From contig JAJQCL010000214.1 in the NCBI GenBank assembly GCA_021202715.1, forward strand, positions 13,573-27,174: a stretch of 13,602 nt of DNA. The letters are read 5' to 3'. Position 1 is the first letter of the stretch. Every line of letters starts with the position of its first letter. A program made the translations under genes and the position numbers. Source of the DNA: Lachnospiraceae bacterium. Lineage in GTDB: Bacteria; Bacillota; Clostridia; Lachnospirales; Lachnospiraceae. Shown piece by piece: positions 6,501 to 13,579 of the stretch. The notes below the pieces were generated by a model. The model saw only the letters and a program-made list of their open reading frames with translations, had not been told where the DNA came from and searched no databases.

Positions 6501-6534
6501 TGGGACAGGCCGACAGGGAAAGGAGGGATTCTTT

Positions 6535-8322
6535 GTGCGTTATTCGGAAGAATTGCTGGAAGAGGTGCGCAGCCGCAATGATATCGTCGCCGTTGTCTCC
6601 CAGTATGTGAAAATGAGCAAACGGGGCGCCAATTATTTTGGCTGCTGCCCGTTTCACAGCGAGAAGACGCCCTCCTTCTCCGTGTCACCCTCCAAGCAGA
6701 TGTACTACTGCTTCGGCTGCGGTGCGGGGGGAAATGTCCTCACCTTCGTGATGGAATATGAGAACTATTCCTTTCAGGAGGCGGTAAAATACCTGGCCGA
6801 CCGGGCGGGTATCACCCTGCCGGAGGGAGAAGCGACCGAGGAGGAGCGGCAGGCCGCCAGTCTGCGCAGCCGGCTCCTGGAGGCCAACAAAGAGGCCGCC
6901 CGTTATTACTATTTTCAGCTGAAAAGTCCGCAGGGGCGCCGGGCCTGGGAGTATTTTCAGGGGCGGGGACTGTCGGAGGAGACGATCCGCCGTTTCGGCC
7001 TGGGCTATTCGCCCATGTACCGGGATGATCTGTACCAGTATCTGCGAAAGAAGGGATATTCTGATGAAATCCTGAACCAGAGCGGTCTGGTGAAGATCAC
7101 GGAGCGGGGGGCGAACGACCGGTTCTGGAACCGTGCCATGTTTCCGATCATGGACGCCAACAGCCGTGTGATTGGCTTCGGCGGGCGGGTGATGGGAGAT
7201 GGAGAACCGAAATACCTCAACTCGCCGGAGACGCGGATCTTCGATAAGGGGAGGAATCTCTACGGTCTGAATCTGGCCCGGAAGTCCCGGAAGCCCTATT
7301 TCCTTCTTTGCGAAGGATATATGGATGTGATTGCCATGCATCAGGCAGGTTTTGACTGTGCCGTAGCCTCCCTGGGGACGGCTTTCACACAGGGACATGC
7401 CCTGTTGATCAAACGGTATGTGAAGGAAGTGATTCTGACGTATGACAGCGATGGCGCCGGTGTCAAGGCCGCCATGCGGGCTATCCCGATCCTCAAGGAG
7501 GCGGGACTGACAGCCCGGGTACTGAACATGCGGCCGTACAAGGATCCCGATGAATTTATTGTCCATGAGGGGGCGGCGGCTTTTCAGGATCGCATCGATC
7601 AGGCAATCAATTCCTTCCTCTATGAGTGCGATGTGCTGCGGAGCCAGTATGATTTCGCGGATCCGGAGCAGAAAACCCGCTTTCACCGGGCGGTGGCGGA
7701 GAAGCTGACCGGGTTCCCGGATGAACTGGAGCGCAATAATTATCTGGAAGCTGTCTGCAGCCGTCATCAGATCCCTCCGGACGCTCTGCGGGACATGGTA
7801 CGCCGGGTAGGAGCCACGCGGCCGGCTGGGGAGGGGACGCCCCGATCGGAGGTCCGGGACATGCGCAGTCGGCGGAGCCGGGAGAAGGAGGAAGGTCTTC
7901 TGGAAGCGCAGCGCCTGGTCCTCTCCTGGGCTTTCTCGGAGGAGGGAAAACCGGCATGTATCCGGGCGTATCTGACACCGGAGGATTTCACGGATGAGGT
8001 GTGCGGACGGATGGCGCAGCGGATCTGGGCGGCCTGGGAGGCCGGGCAGCAGCCGGAACCGGCCTCTCTGATGAATTATTTTCTGGATTCGGAGGAGGAG
8101 CGCAGCCAGGTGGCGGCGGTTTTTAACACCGAGCTGCCGCCGGAACGGACCGAAGAAGAGAGAAAGAAGATTCTGGCGGAGAGCATCCGTCGGATTCGCA
8201 GGAACAGTCTGGATCAGGCGGCCCGCCGCGAGACAGACCAGGGAAGACTTCAGGATATCATCCGGCAGAAGGCCCGGGTGGAGACACGCGCATATTTTTC
8301 GGAAATCGTGGCAAAACTATGA
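6535..8322 (+). CDS. dnaG: DNA primase DnaG
   Basis: The product is 595 aa. DnaG makes the RNA primers for replication together with the DnaB-type helicase. The zinc-binding domain has Cys38, His41, Cys59 and Cys62 (CPFH...CFGC), the central part has the FGLGYSP region, and the Toprim core has Glu260 (LCEGYMDVIAMH), Asp304 and Asp306 (TYDSDGAG). The C-terminal part after a charged linker (about 420-450) should be the helicase-binding domain. The start is GTG at 6535 (MRYSEELLEEV), since AAAGGAGGG (6519-6527) lies 7 bases before it; an in-frame ATG at 6454 falls inside dgt and adds a tail unlike primases. The stop overlaps the ATG of rpoD (ATGA, 8319-8322). The length is usual for the family. 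Confidence 0.95.
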   Translation: MRYSEELLEEVRSRNDIVAVVSQYVKMSKRGANYFGCCPFHSEKTPSFSVSPSKQMYYCFGCGAGGNVLTFVMEYENYSFQEAVKYLADRAGITLPEGEATEEERQAASLRSRLLEANKEAARYYYFQLKSPQGRRAWEYFQGRGLSEETIRRFGLGYSPMYRDDLYQYLRKKGYSDEILNQSGLVKITERGANDRFWNRAMFPIMDANSRVIGFGGRVMGDGEPKYLNSPETRIFDKGRNLYGLNLARKSRKPYFLLCEGYMDVIAMHQAGFDCAVASLGTAFTQGHALLIKRYVKEVILTYDSDGAGVKAAMRAIPILKEAGLTARVLNMRPYKDPDEFIVHEGAAAFQDRIDQAINSFLYECDVLRSQYDFADPEQKTRFHRAVAEKLTGFPDELERNNYLEAVCSRHQIPPDALRDMVRRVGATRPAGEGTPRSEVRDMRSRRSREKEEGLLEAQRLVLSWAFSEEGKPACIRAYLTPEDFTDEVCGRMAQRIWAAWEAGQQPEPASLMNYFLDSEEERSQVAAVFNTELPPERTEEERKKILAESIRRIRRNSLDQAARRETDQGRLQDIIRQKARVETRAYFSEIVAKL

Positions 8323-9260
8323 AAAATCCCCAACGGGTCGGAGGGATCGTGCTGCGTTGGGGAGACGGAAGGAGTGCGGGCGCGCAGATGGAGTCGAAGC
8401 AGGGCAGAGGACAGTCGGAGGAGGACGCGGCGGTGGACGGCGCCGTGCAAATGTATCTGAAGGAGATCGGGAATGTAGAGCTGCTGAGTCCGGAACGGGA
8501 ACGGGAGCTGGCGGAGGCGGCCCGGACCGGAGATCGGGCCGCAGGGCGGGAGCTGGCCGAGGCCAATCTCCGTCTGGTGGTCAGTGTGGCCAGACGTTAT
8601 ACAGGCCGGGGCATGCCGCTGCTGGACCTGATCCAGGAGGGTAATCTGGGACTGATCCGGGCCGTGGAGAAGTTCGAACCGGAGATGGGGTATAAGTTCT
8701 CCACCTATGCAACCTGGTGGATCCGCCAGGCGATCACCCGCGCCATCGCGGATCAGGCCAGAACGATTCGTTTGCCGGTTCACATGTCGGAGACGATGAA
8801 CCGGACGGTGCGCGCGGCCCGGGAGCTGGCGCAGGAGCTGCGGCGGGAGCCGACGCTGGAGGAACTGGCGCAGCGGCTGAACATGAAGGAGGACCGTCTG
8901 GCAGAGATCCTGCAGATGACGCAGGAACCGGTCTCGCTGAATTGCCCGGTGGGAGACGAAGAGGACAGCCGACTGGGAGATTTTATTGAAGATCAGAAAG
9001 CGTCGGAGCCGGCGGATGCGGCGACAGACCAGTTGCTGCGGGAGCAGCTGGACGACGCGATGGTCTCCCTGACGCCCCGTGAAAGGAAGGTGATCCGCAT
9101 GCGGTTCGGCCTGGACGACGGGCGAATCTGTACGCTGGAGGAGATCGGTCAGGAGGAGGGCGTGACGCGGGAACGCATCCGTCAGATCGAGGCGAAAGCG
9201 CTGCGCAAGCTGCGCCATCCCAGCCGCAGCCGGAGACTGCGGGATTTTCTGGATGACTAG
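8319..9260 (+). CDS. rpoD: Primary-type RNA polymerase sigma factor RpoD/SigA, lacking region 1.1
   Basis: The product is 313 aa from ATG 8319, or 290 aa from ATG 8388. It is a housekeeping-type sigma-70 factor. Region 1.2 is DGAVQMYLKEIG (40-51); regions 2.1-2.4 run about 80-150 with NLRLVVSVARRY, LIQEGNLGLIRAVEKF and STYATWWIRQAI; region 3 runs about 155-235; region 4 begins at LTPRERKVIRMRFGL (251-265) with helix-turn-helix LEEIGQEEGVTRERIRQIE (273-291). The start is uncertain. ATG 8319 overlaps the dnaG stop but has a poor ribosome binding site; ATG 8388 has AAGGAG (8369-8374), 13 bases away, behind a hairpin (8327-8363). With either start the protein begins just before region 1.2, so the usual N-terminal region 1.1 (about 80-90 aa) is missing. 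Its place after dnaG is the classical one for the main sigma factor. Confidence 0.92.
   Translation: MKNPQRVGGIVLRWGDGRSAGAQMESKQGRGQSEEDAAVDGAVQMYLKEIGNVELLSPERERELAEAARTGDRAAGRELAEANLRLVVSVARRYTGRGMPLLDLIQEGNLGLIRAVEKFEPEMGYKFSTYATWWIRQAITRAIADQARTIRLPVHMSETMNRTVRAARELAQELRREPTLEELAQRLNMKEDRLAEILQMTQEPVSLNCPVGDEEDSRLGDFIEDQKASEPADAATDQLLREQLDDAMVSLTPRERKVIRMRFGLDDGRICTLEEIGQEEGVTRERIRQIEAKALRKLRHPSRSRRLRDFLDD
8327..8363 (+). promoter_or_regulatory. Hairpin at the dnaG-rpoD junction
   Basis: TCCCCAACG (8327-8335) is a perfect 9-bp inverted repeat of CGTTGGGGA (8355-8363), with a 19-base loop containing GGAGGG. It begins 5 bases after the dnaG stop codon and ends just before the AAGGAG that would serve the ATG at 8388. 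No T-tract follows, so it is not a classical terminator. It could be an RNA-processing or stability element between the two coding parts, or a translational control hairpin. The structure is seen directly; the role is inferred. Confidence 0.5.
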
Positions 9261-9341
9261 GGCGAAACGGGATAAAGACTTCTGCCTGAGAACGCGGGAA
9301 GATGCGGCGGGGCACGGCAGGGCAACAGGAGGAAGAAACGG

Positions 9342-10238
9342 ATGAGACTATCCAGGCGTCTGGAGCGCATTCTGGCGCTGACCCGGGGCGGAGGGACGGC
9401 GGCGGACATCGGCACCGATCACGGCTACGCCGCCATCGAGCTGGTCCGCCGGGGGATCTGTCCGCGGGTCATTGCCTGCGATATTCGCCAGGGCCCTCTG
9501 TCCCGGGCACAGGAGCATATTCATGCGGCCGGACTCTCCGGGCAGATTGAGACACGTCTGGGAGACGGCCTGGAGCGTGTGGCGCCGGGAGAGGCACAGA
9601 CGCTTCTCATAGCCGGGATGGGGGGCCCGCTGATGGCATCCATTTTGGAACGGGGGACGGAGACGGCGCAGGCCGCAGAGGAACTGATCCTGTCGCCGCA
9701 GTCAGATCTGGGCGCCTTTCGCAGGTATCTTCTCACGCACGGCTACCGGATCGAGGCGGAAGAAGCGCTCGAGGAGGACGGGAAGTATTATGTGATCCTT
9801 CGCGCTGCTCCCGGATGGGAAGCCCTGTGGGAGGAGGAGGAGGAGCTGGTTTATGGAAGAAACCTGCTTCGGAAAGGTGATCCGCTGCTGCGAAGGAGGC
9901 TGGAGCGTGAGATTGTCCGGGATCGTGCGCTGCTGGTCCGCCTGGCTGCGGCCGGGACGCAGCGCAGTCAGGAGCGGAGCAGGGAGATCCGTGAGGCACT
10001 GACTCTGGCAGAACGGGCTCTGGCCCGGATGCCGGGGGAAGAGACTGGGGAGACAAAGGAAGAACGTGGGGGAGAAGGAGGGACAGGATATGGCAGGGAT
10101 CGAGATACAGCTTGCGGGAGCGCAGCATCTGGTGCCGGAGGGCACGGTACTGGAGCGGCTGGCACGGGACTATCAGAAGCCGGGAGAGCCGGATATCGTA
10201 CTGGCTCTGGTCAATGGAAAGCTGCAGGAATTACATAA
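9342..10238 (+). CDS. trmK: tRNA (adenine22-N1)-methyltransferase TrmK, with overrunning C-terminus
   Basis: The product is 298 aa. TrmK uses S-adenosylmethionine to methylate N1 of A22 in tRNAs. SAM-binding motif I is ADIGTDHGYAAIEL (21-34), then ACDIRQGPLSRA (45-56), the LLIAGMGGPLM motif (88-98), and LILSPQSDLGAFRRYL (115-130) with DGKYYVILRA (146-155). ATG at 9342 follows AGGAGG (9328-9333) at 8 bases. The gene lies 81 bases after rpoD, its common place in firmicutes. The family usually ends at about 230-240 residues; here the frame continues to 298 with a Gly/Ala/Thr-rich tail that overlaps the next gene out of frame for 149 bases. The catalytic part looks complete and the extra tail is probably not functional. 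Confidence 0.88.
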   Translation: MRLSRRLERILALTRGGGTAADIGTDHGYAAIELVRRGICPRVIACDIRQGPLSRAQEHIHAAGLSGQIETRLGDGLERVAPGEAQTLLIAGMGGPLMASILERGTETAQAAEELILSPQSDLGAFRRYLLTHGYRIEAEEALEEDGKYYVILRAAPGWEALWEEEEELVYGRNLLRKGDPLLRRRLEREIVRDRALLVRLAAAGTQRSQERSREIREALTLAERALARMPGEETGETKEERGGEGGTGYGRDRDTACGSAASGAGGHGTGAAGTGLSEAGRAGYRTGSGQWKAAGIT

Positions 10239-11751
10239 AACCGTGACAAAACCCTGTACGGTGCGTTTCCTGACGACGGCGGATGCCTCCGGCATGCGGG
10301 CCTATGAACGGAGCGCACAGCTGCTGATGAATAAGGCCATTTATGATGTGACGCCATCGGATCAACTGGAGCGGGTCACCTCTCAGTTCTCCGTGACGGG
10401 GGGAATCTATGTGGAGATCCAGGGAGATTTCCCGTTGGATGAAGAATGGCTCGCGCAGGTACGGGCGCGGATGCGGGAACTGGTTGAGGCCGATCTGCCG
10501 ATACGAAAAACGCTTCTTCATGTCAATGACGCGCGGACTCTCTTTCATCAGGCCGGCATGTACAGCAAGGAAAAACTCTTTCGTTACCGCCGCAGCTCCT
10601 ATGTAAATGTCTATTCTCTGGACGGATTCATGGACTATCATTATGGATATATGGTTCCGTCCACCGGATACCTGAAAGCATTTGCACTGGAACGGTATCA
10701 CAATGGCCTTGTACTGCGCCTGCCGGAACGGAAGGATCCGGGGCGTGTGGCTCCCTTCCGTCCCAGTGAGAAGCTGTTTACAGTGATGAAAGAAACGACC
10801 GCGTGGGATGAGAGGATGCATCTGTCGACGGTGGGGGACCTCAACGACCAGATCGCTGCCGGTCACGCGCAGGACCTGATCCTGGTGGCAGAGGCGCGGC
10901 AGGAAAAGCAGATCGCCGACATCGCAGAGGCCATTGCCCGCCATCCCGACCGGAAGATCATTCTGATTGCCGGTCCCTCTTCCTCGGGAAAGACCAGCTT
11001 CTCACACCGGCTCTCCATCCAGCTGCGGGTGCAGGGGCTGACGCCCCATCCGATCGCCGTGGATGATTATTTCGTGGATCGTGAGAAGAATCCGCGGGAT
11101 GCCGACGGCAATTATGACTTTGAGGCACTGGAATGTGTGGACGTGCCTCTCTTTAACCGGGATATGAACGCGCTGCTGGCCGGGGAAACGGTCGAACTGC
11201 CCTCCTTTAATTTCTCACAGGGAAAGAGGGAATACCGGGGAAATACGTTGAAGATCGGTTCGGGGGATATCCTTGTCATCGAGGGCATCCACTGTCTCAA
11301 TGACCGGCTGACCGAATCCCTGCCGACGGAGAGTCGCTTCAAGATCTATATCAGTGCGCTGACGCAGCTCAATATTGATGAGCATAACCGGATTCCCACG
11401 ACCGACGGCCGTCTGATCCGTCGGATGATCCGGGACGCGCGGACCCGGGGCACGACGGCTGCGGAGACGCTCGCGCGCTGGGGATCTGTCCGCCGCGGGG
11501 AAGAGAGGAACATCTTTCCCTATCAGGAAACGGCGGACGTGATGTTCAATTCTTCGCTGATCTATGAATTTTCCGTCATGAAGCCCTACGCGGAACAGCT
11601 GCTCTTCGGAATCCCCCGGGAGGCGCCGGAATATCGCGAGGCCAAGCGTCTCCTGAAGTTTTTCGATTATTTCCTGGCGATGGACAGCCAGAACATTCCC
11701 GGAAATTCTCTGTTGAAAGAATTCATCGGCGGCAGCATCTTCCGGGTGTGA
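10090..11751 (+). CDS. TGS-domain nucleoside (uridine-type) kinase
   Basis: The product is 553 aa. It matches the long clostridial kinases related to uridine kinase/phosphoribulokinase that carry a threonyl-tRNA-synthetase-like N-terminus. The N-terminal part has a TGS-like domain (about 1-60, with VPEGTVLERLARDY and VNGKLQELHKTV), then a ThrRS-second-domain-like stretch to about 230. The kinase domain (about 288-480) has the P-loop GPSSSGKTS (295-303), AVDDYFVDREKNP, and VIEGIHCLND. It probably phosphorylates a nucleoside with NTP in the cytoplasm; the substrate is not known. The start is ATG at 10090, because AAGGAGGG (10075-10082) precedes it by 7 bases; an in-frame GTG at 10066 is the alternative. 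It is the last gene of the operon and overlaps the end of trmK. In many firmicutes a Nif3-like gene follows trmK; here it is this kinase. Confidence 0.88.
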   Translation: MAGIEIQLAGAQHLVPEGTVLERLARDYQKPGEPDIVLALVNGKLQELHKTVTKPCTVRFLTTADASGMRAYERSAQLLMNKAIYDVTPSDQLERVTSQFSVTGGIYVEIQGDFPLDEEWLAQVRARMRELVEADLPIRKTLLHVNDARTLFHQAGMYSKEKLFRYRRSSYVNVYSLDGFMDYHYGYMVPSTGYLKAFALERYHNGLVLRLPERKDPGRVAPFRPSEKLFTVMKETTAWDERMHLSTVGDLNDQIAAGHAQDLILVAEARQEKQIADIAEAIARHPDRKIILIAGPSSSGKTSFSHRLSIQLRVQGLTPHPIAVDDYFVDREKNPRDADGNYDFEALECVDVPLFNRDMNALLAGETVELPSFNFSQGKREYRGNTLKIGSGDILVIEGIHCLNDRLTESLPTESRFKIYISALTQLNIDEHNRIPTTDGRLIRRMIRDARTRGTTAAETLARWGSVRRGEERNIFPYQETADVMFNSSLIYEFSVMKPYAEQLLFGIPREAPEYREAKRLLKFFDYFLAMDSQNIPGNSLLKEFIGGSIFRV

Positions 11752-11757
11752 AAAGAC

Positions 11758-11786
11758 TTGCATTTGCTCGTCGGGTTTGATATATT
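11758..11786 (+). promoter_or_regulatory. rnpB promoter
   Basis: TTGCAT (11758-11763), a 17-base spacer, then TATATT (11781-11786). The expected RNA start, 7 bases downstream at 11793, is exactly the first base of the P1 helix of RNase P RNA, which supports both calls. The -35 begins 6 bases after the kinase stop codon, leaving no room for a terminator of the operon. Confidence 0.8.
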
Positions 11787-11792
11787 GTAATA

Positions 11793-12326
11793 GTTTGAGC
11801 AGGACAAATGGTCGCGGCTGCCATCAGGCAGACGAGGAAAGTCCGGGCTTCACAGGGCAGGATGCCGGTTAACGGCCGGTGGAGGCGACTCCCAGGACAG
11901 TGCAACAGAGATATACCGCGTCAGCAATGAGCCACGCGCCCGGACGTCCGCAGCGAAGGCCGGGAAAGCTCGCTTTCCCGGCCAGAGCTGCGGGCGGACG
12001 GGGATGCGGCGAATGCCGCGTAGCGAGAATTGCGCAGCAATTCGAGCGACCGCGTGGCTCATTAGACTGTGCGCTACGTGTATGGCAGAACGACTGCTGT
12101 GCATATCGCGCATGGCTCGCTGGCGTAAGGGTGGAAAGGCAGTGTAAGAGACTACCGCCTGTCTGGTAACAGACAGGGCACATGTAAACCCCATCTGAAG
12201 CAAGACCAACAGAGAGCATAAGGCGGCCCGTCTGCTCTCGGGTAGGTCGCTTGAGCCCGGCGGTAACGTCGGGCCTAGATAGATGACCATTCAACGACAG
12301 AACCCGGCTTATCGGCCTGCTCAAAC
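11793..12326 (+). ncRNA. rnpB: RNase P RNA (type A) with a greatly enlarged P12 region
   Basis: This is the catalytic RNA of RNase P, which trims the 5' ends of tRNA precursors. The ends are set by a perfect P1 helix: GTTTGAGCAGG (11793-11803) with CCTGCTCAAAC (12316-12326). Conserved parts in order are GAGGAAAGTCCGGGC (11834-11848), GTGCAACAGAGA (11900-11911), TAAGGGTG (12126-12133), GTGTAAGAG (12142-12150), GGTAACAGACAGGG, and the 3' block ACAGAACCCGGCTTATCGG (12297-12314). P11 can be drawn as CGTCAGC (11919-11925) with GCTGGCG (12119-12125). Between ACAGAGA and AAGGGTG there are 215 bases, against about 41 in E. coli, so the RNA is 534 nt rather than the usual 350-400. The core is complete, so it should be functional. 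No T-rich terminator follows it directly. Confidence 0.95.
11926..12063 (+). repeat. Branched hairpin insertion in P12 of RNase P RNA
   Basis: A perfect 13-bp stem, AATGAGCCACGCG (11926-11938) with CGCGTGGCTCATT (12051-12063), closes a domain of several hairpins. One is an 11-bp stem (11958-11968 with 11973-11983) with a CTCG loop, based on the outer pairing CGTCC/GGACG. Another is GCGGC-GAAT-GCCGC (12006-12019). A third is GAATTGC-GCA-GCAATTC (12027-12043), followed by GAGCGA. The palindromic units with GCGA/GAGCGA joins look like a short repetitive element of the kind scattered in many clostridial genomes, but whether copies occur elsewhere cannot be seen from this window. Confidence 0.7.
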
Positions 12327-12385
12327 ATTTAAACAGCAGGATGAAATGCGAAGAGATGCGGCATCGGCTGAGGAGGACATAGAAG

Positions 12386-13579
12386 ATGAAAATGAGAAAA
12401 TGCAGCGGTCTGCTGGCGGCAGTCCTGACACTGTCTCTGGCTGTGAGCGGATGCGGAACGGACGGAAATTCGGAGACGACGGCCGCAGAATCAGAGACAG
12501 CCGCAGAGATCGAGACGGTAGCAGTGGAGGACGGCAGCTCAGAGACGACAGACTCTGAGACAGGAGAAGATTCTTCGGACACGAGCTCCGACACACCGAA
12601 TTACAGTGCGGGGCTGGATGACGACGGCAATCTGACGGATCTCGATGTGGCCTCGTTGGTCACACTCCCGGATTATAAAAATGCGGTGTTGTCTCAGAGC
12701 GACGTGGAGGTCTCAGACGATGACGTGCAGGCGGAGATCGATGAGATCCTGGAGAGCTACGGGGAGACGGCGGAAGTGACAGACCGTGCCGTTGAGGACG
12801 GAGATACGGTCAACATTGATTATGTGGGGAGCATCGACGGCGTGGAGTTCGACGGTGGCAGCACCGAGGGCGCCGGGACGGATGTCACCATCGGAGAGAC
12901 CTCTTATATTGACGATTTTCTGGAGCAGCTCATCGGTCATACGCCGGGAGAGACCTTCGATGTGGAGGTGACCTTCCCGGATCCTTACGAGAGCAATACA
13001 GACCTGTCCGGAAAAGACGCGGTCTTTGAAACGACCATCAATTACATCACGGAGACGACGCTGCCGGAACTGACGGATGAGTTCGTGGCGGAGAATCTGT
13101 CGGAGAGCTACGGCTGCAGCACGGCCGCTGAACTGACGGCGCTGCTCCGGGAGGATCTGGAAGCCAATGCCCAGTATACGGCAGTCTGGGAATATTTGCT
13201 GGAGAACAGTACCTTCAGTGAAGTACCGGACAGCCTGGTGGAGGATCTGATTCAGGTCAATGTTGATTATTATGCATTGTATGTGTCAACCTACTATTCG
13301 ATGGAGCTGGAAGATTATCTGAGCTATTACAGCCAGACCGAAGACGATCTGCGGGAGGAACTGCGGGAATCGGCCGAGGAGGTCGCAGAGAGGTATCTTA
13401 TCGCGCAGGCTGTCGCAGATGCAGAGGAGCTGGTCATTGACGATGCGGCGCTGACAGAGTATTTCGGAGACACGGATTATACCGACTATGTGGACTATTA
13501 CGGGTCCGGCTATGTAAAGATGCAGGTGCGTATCAGCCAGGTCGCTTCCCTGATCTACGAGACAGCGACTTTAGAATAG
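12386..13579 (+). CDS. Trigger-factor-like FKBP prolyl isomerase lipoprotein
   Basis: The product is 397 aa. It begins with a lipoprotein signal: KMRK, a hydrophobic stretch, and lipobox LAVSGC with Cys23, so it should be anchored on the outer face of the membrane. A Ser/Thr/Glu/Asp-rich linker follows (about 24-90). A trigger-factor-like N-part (about 98-130) leads to an FKBP domain (about 133-222: DGDTVNIDYVGSIDGVEFDGG, FLEQLIGHTPGE, VTFPDPY). A helical C-part (about 223-397) resembles the trigger factor substrate-binding arms, with PELTDEFVAE. It probably helps fold exported proteins, in the way PrsA does by another fold. ATG at 12386 follows AGGAGG (12371-12376) at 9 bases; ATG at 12392 is a close alternative. 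It starts 59 bases after rnpB, and no separate promoter is evident. The whole protein is very acidic. Confidence 0.88.
   Translation: MKMRKCSGLLAAVLTLSLAVSGCGTDGNSETTAAESETAAEIETVAVEDGSSETTDSETGEDSSDTSSDTPNYSAGLDDDGNLTDLDVASLVTLPDYKNAVLSQSDVEVSDDDVQAEIDEILESYGETAEVTDRAVEDGDTVNIDYVGSIDGVEFDGGSTEGAGTDVTIGETSYIDDFLEQLIGHTPGETFDVEVTFPDPYESNTDLSGKDAVFETTINYITETTLPELTDEFVAENLSESYGCSTAAELTALLREDLEANAQYTAVWEYLLENSTFSEVPDSLVEDLIQVNVDYYALYVSTYYSMELEDYLSYYSQTEDDLREELRESAEEVAERYLIAQAVADAEELVIDDAALTEYFGDTDYTDYVDYYGSGYVKMQVRISQVASLIYETATLE

Noticed and set aside
6454..6534. Longer DnaG beginning at ATG 6454
   Set aside because: It overlaps the end of dgt and adds a tail not seen in primases, while AAAGGAGGG stands correctly before the GTG at 6535.
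8250..9218. Minus-strand frame of 322 codons opposite rpoD
   Set aside because: It is fully antisense to rpoD, which has clear sigma-70 motifs, and its product has no recognisable domain.
10066..10089. GTG 10066 as the kinase start
   Set aside because: It is possible, but AAGGAGGG at 10075-10082 lies downstream of it and points to ATG 10090.
11869..12594. Minus-strand frame of 241 codons across rnpB
   Set aside because: It runs antisense through the RNase P RNA core and the start of the lipoprotein gene; no ribosome binding site or domain is apparent.
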